Assembly: GCF_014905175.1 (NCBI RefSeq)
Contig: NC_057791.1
Location: forward strand, 5,518,001-5,582,000
Length of the DNA stretch: 64,000 bases
Origin: Aphidius gifuensis
Lineage: Eukaryota; Arthropoda; Insecta; Hymenoptera; Braconidae
Direction of reading: 5' to 3'
Shown here piece after piece: positions 1 through 13,983 of this stretch (position 1 is the stretch's first letter; each line of letters opens with the position of its first letter). A model generated the notes under the pieces. It saw only the letters and a program-made list of their open reading frames with translations. It had not been told where the DNA came from and searched no databases. Position numbers and translations under genes: made by a program.

Positions 1-526
1 GCTTTATTTCAAATGAAAAAAAAAAGAAAACTAAATGAAAATTATTACGATAAATTAAACATTATTAAAAATAAAATAATATTCTGTTAATTATTTTTTA
101 TAAACTAATGTTATTCTATTTTGATTTGTTGAAAGTAACCAAAGTTGTTTATCAAAATTACGTATTGCTGAGAGGGAGTCTCGTAAGATCATGTATATAT
201 ATACATAAAAGATTATCTTGCGATAAATTTCTATGATGGATTATGCAAAATGATATAGTGTCTATGATAAATTTTATATTATGATTTATGACAGTATTCT
301 CACATCTACATTTATCATAAATTCAACATCTATCCATCTTGCATTATAGAAATGATACAGTTCATATTCTTGTTGTTTATTTTACGAGAATGATGCACTC
401 CTTCGAAATGTAAATTTCTAGTTCAGATGATTTTTCCTTCAATTTTTTTAACAAAAGTTTTCTCAAAGTAATTTTTGAATTTTAATGTTTTGTTTTTTTT
501 TTTTGTTTCAGATTGATCTGAAGACC
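1..526. other. AT-rich 5' flank or upstream intron of the chondroitin GalNAc-transferase gene
   Basis: No coding region is visible. A pyrimidine tract ending in TTTCAG at 504-511 is a strong splice acceptor directly before the exon at 512-555, so at least part of this stretch is intron and the true first (untranslated) exon lies here or to the left of the window. A weak donor-like CTCGTAAG near 180-187 could mark the end of a noncoding exon, but nothing else supports it. Confidence 0.4.
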
Positions 527-3500
527 ATGATTTCAAAAATTCGTTTTCCTTTGAAGTGAGTATTCAAATAATAATTTATTCATTATTCAATTCAAATTTT
601 TAAATATAAACAGTATTTATTTTTATAAAAAAAAAGCAATCATAAAAGTTCATTATTAATTTAAATAAAAAATAAAAAATTTATCAATTAGCAAAATAAA
701 TTTATAATTTTTTATTTATATAAATATTATAACTTCACCATGAATAAGATTTTACAATTAATGAATTTTCACCATGTACGTTGTTTACTTTGAGAAAGCT
801 TTAAGATCAAATTAAATATGAACAATCCAAACAATCCAAATAAAGCATAATAATAATATTCATTCACTTGAAAACCATACATGTATACCATAAAGGATAA
901 ATAGATTTTATCGATTGGTATACATAGAGTGTAATGTGTCAAAGTCTCCATGGTAAAGGTAAACTACCTTGTATGGACTCAATTAAATTGAAGACCTGAT
1001 ACAAATATGAGTATACACTTTGTTGATGAAAATCTTAATAATTTACAAAATTTACATCATACGTGTTTATGGAAAGCTTGTCTCGATGTATGTCATGACA
1101 AGCTCAAATATATACTTTGTTACTTTGTATATAAAGTTTTAACCACATGAAGATTGTGCTTGAAACTCTATTGGTTCTGTTTGAGGTAAATCATTCATGT
1201 ATCAATTAACCTCAAGAGAGAATTGAAATCTAGCATTTATTGAACTATACACTTGTGGTTATTTACAGCACTTAATGACATTACTAACAGTTGTCGTGTC
1301 AATGCCTTTACATACTGGGGATAAATTAAATACAATTTTAATTAAAATGAAAAGTTTTCATTGTTTTAAAATGTTCAAGTAGCTTCATTCATAAACATAT
1401 GCTTTCTATTATAAATAATAGGTCAATATTTAACTCAAATATTAAAATATGTAGCAAATTTTATTTATTAAATCAAAATTAATCAATAAACATTTTTTAA
1501 TAATTTTAAAAATAATAATAAAAAACAAACGTAAAAAAAATATTAATTTAACACATTAAAAATTTAATTTATAATATTTTTTTTTTAAATTGTAAAGTAG
1601 TATATCAAGTTAAAATAATTTATTCAATTTTTTTAAATTAATAAAAAACAATTTTTTATTTAAAACTTTATATAGATACTAAAAAGTTTACTAAACTTTA
1701 ATGGATAATAATTCTTTTGTTATTATCGACTAACTGATAATATATTTAAAAAAAAAAAGAAAAAATATGAGTATAAAGTTTCGTTACTTAACAATATATA
1801 TATTTAGTTTTATCATTTGTTATAAATTGTATTTTGCTAATAACGTATGCAGTACTCGTATATGAACATTCGATCACAAGAAATATATATCGAAAAATGT
1901 TAAAACGAAAGACTGTTGGCATAGCTTAAAAAACTCATATATTCTTTGAAAGTTGAAAAATGTGCTCTAGAATTTTCTACGTGCTATGGATATTGATAAC
2001 TTGATGTAGAGCACATCGTTTTTGTTATGTCACGAAGTAAGATGAAAATATGCATAAAACTTTAAGAGCTTAAATTCACGTGACATGTTGACAGCTATAT
2101 ATATTTTTTTTTTTTGATGATGAGGTCAACCAAGCATATGGTGTTTTCTATTTTGTGTGAAGCTTGTTTTATAATTTTTTTTTTATCCCTTTGTAACGTG
2201 TAAAAGTTTTTAACGTTTTAAGTTTCAAAAGAGTATAGATATAAATAAAGTTACAAAAATTGTTGTATTGATATTTGACTTTTTTTGACAAATATTTACT
2301 GAACAATTTTTTATTTTATTTTCCCGCTGAAACTCGGAGCTAGCTAATAATATGTAGAGTCCTTTTTATTCAGAATTAAACTTTATACTTTTTTTATAGT
2401 TGAAATATATTTTTATAAACAAAATGACAAAAATATAAAAAATGAAAATATCCATGAAAGAAAGTCTGTATAAAATTTAAAAAGTCAGCAGTGAATAATG
2501 ACATACACTACGAGACTTAGTGCTATTAATTAATAATAATTCATAATATTAATGAATAATTAATTATAATTTATAACCAAAAAGATGAACAAAAATATTT
2601 AATGGTTATTTTTTGATAATTTATAGATGAAAATTGTCCTTTTAAATCATCACAATGTTTGGTTAATGAGCTTTTACTCAATGTAAACAATACATATATA
2701 CAGACACTATTTAGACAATGTCATATGTATTTATGTATGTCCACTGTTAAGGTGTAATGCCTGCATTACATGTACGTAAATTATGAACAATGCTTTGAAT
2801 AATTGAATAGCCCAAATATTAATTAAATTTAATTACGTTAAAATGAAATATGTGTATTTTCAGAAGACGAAGGGACATCATGCTTCGTGTATTAGGAATA
2901 CGAGTTCTCACAAGAATTCTTCTTGTTCTCATCTGTTCTTTGTCATTGCTATCTCTTCTATTTCTTAATCGTTGTGGTCTCAATAATTTTGAGAGTGATT
3001 TAATTGGGACAACTGGTAAGTTATTTAATAATCCCGAAGAGGAAAAATATTTTAACAAGTTTTTTTTGTTTTTAAATAATTTTAGTAAATTTTTAATGAT
3101 AAAATTTTAAATTTATATGCATATAAATTTGTTTTTTAAGTGACTAATTAAATATTTCAATCTTTTTTTAAAAGTATTTTGAGGTTTAAAAATATAGTAT
3201 ACTTCTTATGCTGAAAGTAAAGTAAATCTGGTTCCAGTTGAAATAACGTACATTGACATAATTGCGTTGTGAGCTTTCAAATTTGTCCTTTGTAAAACTC
3301 GGCTTTTACAGTTGAACTAAATATATATAATGTTTTGAAAAGAAGCTCATAATACGTATATTTGTACTGGCTACTGAATAATATAATTTACTTCTCGCAG
3401 TTGAATATTCATTCTCGCGAAAGCTTTTAACATTTTATCATATATAAGTATGAGTATTTTAGAAAAATTTAATTTATTATTTTAACCATTAAATGTAAAA

Positions 3501-6500
3501 TCAAATTTTTTAAATTTAATAGAATGTATATAATATGTCAATATTATTTCAAGCAGTATTGTTTTCAATATATACAACTAAAACGATAATGAATAAATTT
3601 TATTCTATTATTTTAGAATTTGTTTTTTTTTTTTTTTTTTTGCTTTATTTTCTTCAGGTTAGTGTACTAAAAGCATTATTGAAAAAATATATACTATAAA
3701 AAATATAGAATATTTTAATAATAATTAATAATTTATAAAGTTTAAATATAATTTATAATTTTATATTTTATTATAATGTAATCTAGACTACCAAGAAAAA
3801 CATAAATTACATATTTTTTATTTGTTTAGTAAATTAGAAAGCTTTTTAATTTATTAAACAACTAATAAATATGCAACTTATGCTTTTCTTAGCTTCAAGA
3901 ATGATAGGGAATATATTCTTTGTTTTGCTTAAACATTGACAATATGTAAAATATTAAAAATCAAAATAAAAGAATATCCAATGCAATACATATATGATAA
4001 ACAAGTATCACATACAATATACCTGCAACGGTATCATGAAATTTTTACTTTCTAAGTGTTTCTTAATAATGAAAAACTTTCTTCTGTCATGATTATAAAA
4101 ATAAACAAATTATGAATACATTACATCAACAACAACAAAAACAAGATAGCTCGATAAACATTATTATTTGTAATAACATTATAAAAAAAAAATAATTTCA
4201 TCGTGGTGGAAATATTTCTTCGACTTTTCTCCGATCTTTTCCGTCTTTTTATACAATGACCCATGACGGAGAAATTTTCCCTCCCATTTTTTAACTTTTT
4301 CTCCGAGTTTTGTATGTTTTTTCATTTTTTTGGGGACAAAAATTTAAAAAAAGCGTAGAAAAGTTTATAAATAGTTTTTTTTTATTAAACAAATTATTTT
4401 ATTTATTTAAAATTCATTGAATTTCCATATTTTTATTACTGTATAATTATTATTTATTGACTATCATAAATGCTAAATGGTTTTATCATATATAAGTATG
4501 AGTATTTTACAACAATTTAATTTATTATTGTAACTATTAAATGTAAAATCAAATTTCAAGAATTTAATAGAAGGTATAATATGTCAATATTATTCCAAGC
4601 AGTTGTTTTGAATACACAAGTAAAATGCATTAATAAATGAATAAATTAATAGTAATATTGAAATGTAATTTTGTGTTATTTTAGAATTTGTTTTTTCTTT
4701 GCTTTATTGGCTCCAGATTAGTTTACTAAAAGCATCATTCAAAAAATTTACACTCAAAAAAAAATGTAAGATATATTCTAATGATGATTAATACAGTTCA
4801 AATTTGAAAAAATAATTTATAATTTTATATTTCATTATAATCTAGACTGCCAAGAGAAACATGAATTACATATTTTTCAGTTGTTTAGTCAATTATATAA
4901 AATTTTTTAATTTACTAAACAATTAAAAAATATGTAACTTATATTTTTTTTGGCTTACTTTCAATAAACTCCAATCATACACATTTGCCTATTATAAGTT
5001 TTAAAACAAAACAAAATATATCAAAATGAATAGCAGAAGAACATTAACTACCTATATATGAAGTAAAACAATATAATACAATACGATAGTAATATGATAT
5101 AAAAATTTGGAAACAAGTACTACATACAATGCCTGGACCCGTATCATGAAATTTTTACGTTATGAAATTTTTTTTAATGACAAAAACTTCTTTATGTCGC
5201 GGTTATAAAAATAAACAAATTATAAATTCATTACAACAACAGCAAATACAACAAAGCTATTAATCAACATTGGTATTTGTGATAACTTAATATTTTCACC
5301 GATTCCGTCTTTATACCGATATAAAATTTTTCTCCCATTTTTCCGACTTTTCTCCGTTTTTTACAACGAAAATGACTTTTGACGAGAAATTTTTCCTCAA
5401 ATTTTTACGCTAAAGTTAAACGTATCTACAAATTTTATTGCTATAATATAACAATAATAAAAATTTTTGTTATTTTTCTTTTCTTAATTTTATATATGTT
5501 TTATCCAAATTTTTTGGCAACAAAAATTCCCGCAAATATGGACATAGACAAAGTAAATAAACGATAAATTAAACAATATTTTTTATTGCTTTTAATTATT
5601 TAATATAATGCAACTAAATAAATAATTGTTTTGTTATAATTTCTAAACAATATTTATAGGTATTAATATCAAATTGTTTGTGTCTATTTTCATATTTTTT
5701 TAATTGTACTTTAGTTTATTTATTCATTGATAATTTATTAAATTTTCATACTTTTATTACTGTATAATTATTATTTATGTTGACTTTACGATAAAATATT
5801 GGAGTTTATTGTTTTGTTAAACATTAGTATTTGTTTGTTAAACATTAATTATGATGACGCATTAAAAAAAAAGTTTCCTTATCTTTTTCAAGTTAATATT
5901 TATCAGAAAAAAAAGTCTATGTTAGAATAGTCTTCATACGATAAGTTTGGTGAACTCTTAGTCATAAATCAACTCTTATATACATTATATATCAGCAAAA
6001 GTACAGATTTATAGAAATTCAATTGAATCCATGTTATAACATTGTCTTTTATAACACAATTTATTCGCTTTCGAAAAAATGATTTCTAACTTTATTTTGA
6101 CTTATCCATAATACTCTTTTCTTTTTTCATTTATTTCTTTTAATAGTTTTTTTACTTTATCTATAGTAAAACATTACTTTATTAAATTTTTTCTCCATCG
6201 TTTTTAACGTCAATCACTAATTTTAGATTTTTCTTTATTGTCTGACCGTACGAAGGTTTATACTACTGAATTTTATATATAAAACTATATATACAAGTGT
6301 AAAACCTTTTTATGTAGTTTTAAAAAAATTGAAGAGTAAATTATTTTTTACACTGATGTATGGTTAAAATGAAGCACACAGTAAAATTTTTTTAGTCAAT
6401 TTACAATTTATAGTTAGAAAAAATTAAAGCAAATTTTTATAGAAGTAAAAAATTATTTAAAGTATTTTTTCTATGGAAAAAAAAAATATTACACTAAAAT

Positions 6501-9500
6501 TTGTCGACATTTATTTGAATGTTCATTGGAAAATAAAATTTCTACCTTTTGGGTTTATTAATTTTTAAATAAAAATTTAAAATATGTAGAAATAATGAAT
6601 TTTACGACATAATAAATTCAACACAATAAATTTAACTCAGTAATACATAGTGTCCAACACAATTCACATAAATAATTAAATATTTTTTACAATTTAAAAT
6701 ACAAATATTAAACGTGACAATATCAAAATGAGCGTAAATTTTGTATCATTTTTTATTCACATTAAATATTACAATTGAAAAATAATACACCCGAACAATA
6801 GGAGTTAAAAAAAAAATTAAAAAAAAACTTCAACAAACTAACGATGTAAAATTTAGTGAAATAAAGCGAAAAAAGAAAAAAAGAAAATGGTTCTTTTATT
6901 TAAAATAAATCATTATTATATAGAGAATGTAAAATTTAAATTGACTGTTGTATATTTGCATGGTATAAAGTGAGACAATAAAAATGGTAAAAGAATGAAT
7001 GAATCCGGAAAATAAAGTAAATAGATGGGAGCGTTAACTAACGATGGAAGTAAAGGAATAAACAGCAGTAACCCCTTTGAGGCTTGTGCTGTTATTTCCA
7101 GGTCTAGATTCATGAATATAACTGGACTTGAAAAATAAAATTTCAACCACAATAGATTTTTTTTTTTTCTTTTGTTTTTTCATTTATCATGTATAACATT
7201 TGTAAAATATTTAGTGTATGTTGAATAAATATTTTGTTAAAATATTTCAAAAATTTAGAAATCCATTTTTTTTTCTAGACTTTGAATAGTTTTAATGAGC
7301 ATATTTTTATTTTGCTATTGATCTTCTTTTATTTTATTTACAAAAGCTAATAATTTCTGTTTGTAGAATGAATTATTATTGTATACTTTCATGTTAGTTT
7401 CATATTTATGGTTAACAAGGATAAAAAAAAAAAAAATTACTACAATGCTGCACGAGATATAGAAACAATGAACTGCTAGGTTAGCTAAAACAGACAAACT
7501 GAGTACTGAAAATACAACTATGAAAATAGTAATTTATTTCACTCAGAGTTGCTATGTGTGGGTGTATGTGGCTGGGTGGGTGGTTGGGTGAGGATTACAT
7601 ACTGTGGTATAAAATAAAGATGCTGCAATTTATCGTACTTTAGTAGATTTTTTTTTTTCTGGTCATTAAAAAATTGCGCTATTTACTTAAACCTAAGAAT
7701 TTTACTGCCTATATGAAAACGGGTACTATTGAAATAAATTTTTCTTTTCAAATAATAAATATTTTTTTGTAATGCAATTAAGAAAATTTTTATGATGCTA
7801 TTTGATTTTTATTTAATATTTTTTTATTTTTTTTTTTAAGAACCAATAACAATCAGTGGTCTTCAAGAGGTGAGTTTGAGTGAAGAAGAAACAAGACTTC
7901 AAGTAGAAAGACTTACAGCTGAGATACGAAGTCTAAAACTACAAATACTACAATTGACAGGTTTAATTTAATTAAAATTTTTTATATATTAAATTTTTAA
8001 ATTAACATCAAAAAAAAAATGTCAATCTATTTTGTAATTTAAAAAAATTGTTCAAGTAATTTTTTGCATTTTATCACAGGTGGACCACCAGGTCACAGTG
8101 AAACATTATCAGCAATAAATTCAACTGAAATTGGTGACTGTTTAACAGCAAAACGTCAAGTTGAATATGCTGAAATAACTCAAGGTCTTCCATTAAATAA
8201 CGAATACGAGCTGATACCATTCAGTCATTTTACATTTTCAAGATTATATCCAGTTGAATTAGGTCTTGGAAAAAGAGTAGTAGAAAAACCAATTGGATTT
8301 AAAAGAAAAGATTTATTAGAAGCTTTATCAAAAGCCATTGATATACTTAATAAAAATATATCATCAATGTCATCACGTTATATACCAGAAGATTTTATTG
8401 AAGGTTTACATAGAATTGAATTAACAACTGGTACTCAATATGAAATGTATTTTAAAACAAAAAATTTTAATAAAACTTCACAATTATATGGTAATAATGG
8501 TTATACAAAAATTATCATGATGAGACCATATGCACCAATACAATTAGTAACATTAAAAAAAAAACAATTAAAAGAAAAACAACTTATTCATATTATTTTA
8601 CCATTATCTGGTAGAACAAATACATTTCAAAGTTTTATGGATAAATTTATAAAAATTGGATTAAAAAATGATAAAAGAGTACATTTAACAGTTGTTTATT
8701 TTGGTATTGATGGTTTATCTGAGGCAAAAACAATTATGTCAAAGGTAATATTAAATCGTGCAAATGGTGGTAATAATAAAAATTTACGTCTTTTAGCTCT
8801 TAATGAAACATTTTCAAGAGGTAAAGGTTTAAGAGTTGGAGCTGAAAGAGCATGGATAAATGATGATGATAATGTGCTACTTTTTATGTGTGATGTAGAT
8901 GTTGTTTTTAGTGCAAGATTTCTTGATAGGTAAATTTATTTTAATTTAAAATTAGCTTTGAATTTATAATATATATTTATATTTATATTTATATTTATAA
9001 TATAATATGGTTTGTTTAAGGTGTCGATGGAATACTGCACCTGGACGAAAAGTTTATTATCCTATTGTATTTAGCTTATATAATCCTCATGTTGTTTACA
9101 CACTTCAAGGTCGTGATATACCACCAGAGACTGATCAACTTGTGATATCAAGAGATACAGGATTTTGGAGAGATTTTGGTTATGGAATGACTTGTCAATA
9201 TAGGTTGTTATAATAATAATTTATAATTTGATATAAATAATAATTTAAAATGCAATTTTTTCATGTGTTTAAATTAAATTTGTAGAAATGATTTTCTTCG
9301 AGTTCGTGGATTTGATGAAGATGTTGTAGGATGGGGTGGTGAAGATGTTACGCTATATAGAAAATATGTTCGTAGTAAAATTAAAGTTATAAGAGCTACT
9401 GATCCTGGTATTTTTCATACATGGCATCCAAAGGTAAACAATATAACAATAAAATTTATTTATCAATCAACATCTTTAAAATAATTTTTTTCATTAAAAT

Positions 9501-9864
9501 TTCTAGTTAGATAAAGCTATGAATAATTATATTTTTGTAAATTATATATCTTTGTAAATTTTTATAATATTTATTCATTTGTTGTTTCAAGATTTGCACT
9601 GGTGGACCAGGTCAAATATTAACACCAGATCAATATCGTGCTTGCATTAGATCCCGTGCTCTTAATGAAGCATCTCATGCTCAATTAGGTTTTCTAGCAT
9701 TTCATGATGACATTGAAAATCAAGGAATAAATATTAAAACATCAATAGTTAAAAAAAAAAAAAAAAACAAATCATCTTCATCAACATTAAAAAAAGACAA
9801 ACTTCGAATAACACGATCACGATCAAAAATTCAAGTTAAAAAAAAAACAATTGAAGATGTTTGA
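527..9864 (+). CDS. Csgalnact: Chondroitin sulfate N-acetylgalactosaminyltransferase (seven exons)
   Basis: Golgi type II membrane glycosyltransferase that transfers GalNAc from UDP-GalNAc to start or extend chondroitin chains. Coding exons: 527-555 (exon from 512), 2864-3015, 7841-7960, 8080-8929, 9021-9203, 9286-9433, 9592-9864. Every junction is GT-AG and keeps frame, giving 584 residues, slightly longer than the roughly 530-540 of vertebrate homologues. Visible parts: a basic cytoplasmic tail with KRRR at 10-13, a membrane anchor at about 28-44, a coiled-coil stem at about 69-100, a metal-binding DVD at 372-374, GFWRDFGFGMTCQYR-like sequence spanning exons 5 and 6, and GWGGED at 460-465 followed by LYRKY and FHTWH (488-492). 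The last two motifs are family hallmarks seen directly. The C-terminus ends in an unusual Lys/Ser-rich tail encoded by an A-rich stretch. The first exon is the least certain: without it, translation would begin at 2880 and give 569 residues. Family assignment is confident; choosing between paralogues 1 and 2 is not possible here. Confidence 0.93.
556..2863 (+). other. Intron 1 of the chondroitin GalNAc-transferase gene
   Basis: AT-rich intron from a GTGAGT donor at 556 to a TTTTCAG acceptor at 2857-2863. A short reading frame on the minus strand inside it shows no coding character. I see no other gene, tRNA or mobile element here. Confidence 0.6.
3430..5785. repeat. About 1-kb tandem segmental duplication inside intron 2
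   Basis: Two diverged direct copies lie side by side, about 3430-4465 and 4478-5785. Shared landmarks come in the same order: ATCATATATAAGTATGAGTA (near 3437 and 4484), a stretch ending in TCAATATTAT, a GCTTTATT-plus-pyrimidine stretch, CGTATCATGAAATTTTTAC, an ACAACAACA-rich run, then TTTCTCCG/CCCATTTTT. Both copies end near ACTGTATAATTATTATTTAT. The second copy is about 270 bp longer. No open frame or terminal repeats are visible, so this is best read as a plain intronic duplication. The rest of the intron (3016-7840) is AT-rich, with one GTGTGGGTGTATG-type simple run near 7555-7590. Confidence 0.75.
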
Positions 9865-12230
9865 AATTTTTATGTGATTATATTATTTATCAAAAGTATC
9901 ATCAATTTAGACTTGTATATAATACAAAACAAAATTATGAAAGTATAACATGTGCTTGTTATTATCACCAACGTTGTTCAATATAAAAAAAATACCCAAG
10001 CCGTGATATCAATGCACAAAATTATTTATATCATGCGTATTTAATTGATTATAATTTATCGAAATTGTACACTTGTCATTTTTTTAAAAAATAATCATGC
10101 CATTTTTTGTTTTAAACTTTTAAATGCCAAAAAAAAAAAAATATTTTATTTGTTACAATTTAATATTTATTATGGTAATCTTATGTGATTTATCATTCAA
10201 CTTGTTTATACCATTGGAATATTTTAACATGAACACACATATACATAAGAAGTAGATACAGACAATGTACCAAAAGTATTATTTTATAAGTTTGCAAACT
10301 TTTAAAATTGCTAGTATTTATAATTTTTTAAAAGTTGGACAAGGTAAGATCTAAAAGTAATATATCATAAAAAAGAAAAAAAAAATTAAATATATAAAGC
10401 TTTTTTTGCATATTAATATACTGAGAAAAAAAAAGACTTTTAATTTGGAAAAAAAATTTTTACAGTTATTTAAAAAGTATGCTTTTTTAAATTTAATTAG
10501 TGAAAATTAAATTATAAGTCTCATATGTGATTATAAAAAAGAAAAATTAATTTACTATTATAATAATTTTGTTTGTTAATAATTGTTAAATATATATTTG
10601 TTTTTAATTTTTTATTTTAAAAAAATATATTTTAAGAAATAAAATTTTGATTTTGTGATGAATTTTTATATCAAATATTATACATGAAAATTATAAGAGG
10701 TAAAAAAAAAATGAAAAAAAAGTTGAGAAAGAGTATGTATATATAAATATGTATAACTTATAAACTAGTTAAATAAAAGAGTACCTTTGGGAAATGTCAT
10801 AAGTGAGATTATGACATTGTACCCTTGGGAAATTTCATATTGTCACTTCATATCAATAAATAAAATTTGATTAACAATCTTGGAATAATAAAATTAAATA
10901 CTAAAAGTGTGTATAACAATTTCATTTTTTCCTGTTTATATTATTTATCATTAATTTTATATAAAAGTAAAAAAAAAAAAAAAAAAAAAAATATACAACT
11001 GTGTTCTAAAATCACCAGAAAGCTGAAGGCATTTTTTTGGATCATCTCCAGGATTTTCATCATTAAAAATAACTAATTCAGACTTTTCAAGATAATTTTT
11101 CGGATATATATTCGTGTTGGTTTTTTTTATATTTAAATATTTATAATTTCAGGCTTTTGGATATTTGAGTGGTTCAAGTGTCTCTATAGTTTACCAGGTA
11201 TTAAATGGCCCATAAATATAAACAGTTTTTATGATCATATTAAAAATATATAACTTGAGATAACGATCAAATAAATTACAAGAAAAAAATAAATAAATAA
11301 CGTGGCATAAATTAGCAATGAAAGAACATCCCAATGCTTCAAAATGAATATAAATTTCATTGAAAATGTATATTTAAATTATAAAATGTATCAAAATTAT
11401 ATTTGAAATTATATTCATATATAAAAATAAAAAATAAATTTAACCTTTGAACTTGATTGATTTTAAAAATGTTCAACTGGCTGTTTGATTTTTTTTTTTT
11501 AAGGGTGTAATGGGTCATGAAAAATTATAAAAATTTAATGTTTTGTCTTGTATAAAAACTCATAAAAAATTAGTCCAAAATACATAAGATAAATTTAAAA
11601 TAATAAATCTATCATTTTATAAAAATGTGTGATATTCAACGTCAAACTTAATCACGCTTCATTTTTTTTTTTTTTGTTTTATTACTTTTTAGACTTGTGT
11701 ACATTTATATATTTTAAATAAGAGAACACGTGTCTTATCTTATTTTATTTTTCTGTTTGTCTTATCATAGTGGATTAATCTATTCATTTTTTATATATTA
11801 TATTTCAAATTTTAGCATGAAAAAAATAATCTCATTATTATTTAAATATTTTTTTAAATTAAAAAACTTCATGTCATTGACCTAACGGATTATTCAGAAA
11901 AAATATTATAAGTTAAAAAACTTTTGAATATCTCAGTTTTTTATCATACAATAAATTTATAAAATTTATTTAATGATTATATTTCTATCACAATGGATTA
12001 ATTATTTTTTTCATGTACTAAAATTGAATATCTTCATGTCATTAACCTATTGTTATCTGATTGTTTTGCAAAAATAAATTTTAAATCAAAAAACTTTCCA
12101 GATCTAAGTTTTTTATCGTATAATAAATTTATTTAAAAAATATATTTAATGATTATGTGTCTTCTTTTTTTTTGTTGAGTTAATACTTATCAAACGAAAA
12201 AATAAATTATTTATTTGCCAAAAACTGAGG
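9865..12230. other. 3' UTR and intergenic spacer
   Basis: The first clear AATAAA downstream of the stop codon is at 10638-10643, giving a candidate 3' UTR of roughly 770 bases. A second cluster of AATAAA hexamers lies near 10855. The rest is AT-rich with homopolymer runs, and no exon, tRNA or repeat family stands out. Confidence 0.4.
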
Positions 12231-12280
12231 TATAAAAAGGACGTAATTTTTTTACTTGGGCATATTATTTTATCAGCTTT
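12231..12280 (+). promoter_or_regulatory. TATA core promoter of the two-domain cysteine-rich secreted protein gene
   Basis: TATAAAAAGG at 12231-12240 is a canonical TATA box 91 bp before the ATG at 12322. A start about 30 bp downstream would fall near 12262. An initiator-like ATCAGC at 12272-12277 is slightly farther than usual. The 5' UTR would be only 45-60 bases. Confidence 0.55.
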
Positions 12281-12321
12281 TACCTTAGTTATACAAGAAG
12301 TTGTTTATTAAATTTAAAACA

Positions 12322-13983
12322 ATGCATATTATAATTGCATTTGTTTCTTTGTTAATATTTTTAACTGGACAGGTAAGTTTATTAATTAGATAAAAATTAT
12401 CAAAATATAAATTTTCGCAACTCATATATGTATCACTAAATAATTTATATATGTAATAATTTATCATATTACCAGAGTAATGGGCATAAAATTTCGGGTT
12501 ATGGAACTGGTCTTAGAGAACTCTATGAAAATGAAAAAATCAATATAACAGATGAATGGGCAAAAGAATGGAATAATATTACAAAAAAAAATCCATATAT
12601 TTCAGTTGAGAATATAATAGGTGACACGATCAATCCAGAAAATACAACCTGTCACAATCAATTAACATTCGAAGTCATGAAATCAATAAGAGATTCTTTA
12701 GATAAAAATTCTTTTTGTCGGATCCAGAAATTGTCGTCTTATGCTACTTTTATAGACTCAATGGTTGATGTAAATATACAAATTATAATAGAAATATTAC
12801 AACAAATATTTATAATATGATAAATTTTTATTTTTTTATTTTTTCATATAGGGTTTTAATTCATCATTAGTATTTAAATCTTGCTATGAAAATAAATATC
12901 TAATACATGAAATTCTTCAATGTATTGATGATACTGCAATGTATGCAAATAGTCAAATACGACAAAGCTATGAGGGAGTTTATCTGCAATTAAAACAGTA
13001 CAATGACATATTAACATTAGAGATAAAAGAATGCATTAATATTTTTAAAACTTCTATAAATAAATCAATAAATGAATCAGATAAACAATTTAAAAAATGT
13101 GGAAAAATAATGAAACAAGAAATTTTAAATGTATGTTTATTTAAATTAATTATGACAATATTATATTTATTTTTGTGTAGTATATATTATCATAGAAAAA
13201 TTTATATATTTTGCAGAAAAATTGTAAAAAATTACAACTTGATACCAGTGTAATTAATTTACAAGAAAGCTACAAAGAATCATTATTTCTAATGGAAGCT
13301 AAAACTCAACAAGTCATTCATAGAATTCATGGAGAGCAATTAAAAAATTATAAAAACGATTTAAATTCTAATAATTTACATAAAAAATTTTCAAATTGTT
13401 GTTTGGATTTTTCAATGGAATATACTGATATAGCATTAAGAAATGCATTGAATCAAAGTGAAAAATGTTTTCAAATAAAACAATCTGATTTAAAAAAATT
13501 TATCAATGAATTTATCAAGGTATAATGAACATTTATTTATCGACTCAGATCTGGCTATTTTTAGCATGATAATAATATATAATTTTTATTTTTTCTGTAC
13601 AGAATAATGAGACGAAAAATGTATTTTCATCTTGCAATAAATATGATACATCAGCATTATCTCTTATCTGTTACGATTTGGTTTTAAAAAGTAATTGTAC
13701 TGAACAAGTTGAATCGAAATATAATACACTTTCAAAGGCTATAAAGAATTATAGGAATACATTACCATTATCAATTAAATATTGTTTATACAACGTTATT
13801 GATGAATTGAGACAATTTATTTTTGCTTTAAAAAAAAAATATATGAATTGTGTTAAAAATAAAAATTATGGTGCCATTTGTGTTGAGCAATCATTCCAAT
13901 ATGATTATAAAACAATGAAAACAGATTCACTTGATCTTTATACCAATGCAATTGTGAATGATATAATTAATGATCATGCATAA
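12322..13983 (+). CDS. Secreted cysteine-rich protein made of two copies of one domain (five exons)
   Basis: I do not recognise this family. Exons 12322-12372, 12476-12769, 12852-13130, 13217-13519 and 13603-13983 join in phase 0 at every intron and give 435 residues. Residues 1-17 are a hydrophobic signal peptide with no later membrane segment, so the product should be secreted. It has 16 cysteines and several N-x-S/T sites. Domain 1 (Cys 76, 98, 126, 139, 176, 198, 211) has spacing x21, x27, x12, x36, x21, x12. Domain 2 (Cys 270, 292, 320, 332, 370, 392, 402) has x21, x27, x11, x37, x21, x9. Within each domain an intron falls exactly 17 residues after the second cysteine, and VFKSC/VFSSC follows it. 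The mostly helical composition and cysteine pairs recall insect secreted families of unknown function such as DUF725, but that is only a suggestion. A TATA box lies just upstream and AATAAA is at 14098. Gene structure is confident; function is unknown. Confidence 0.82.

Noticed and set aside
8064..8079. Start of the 8064-8933 open frame as a protein start
   Set aside because: The first codons are intron. The exon begins at 8080 after a TATCACAG acceptor and joins to 7960 in frame.
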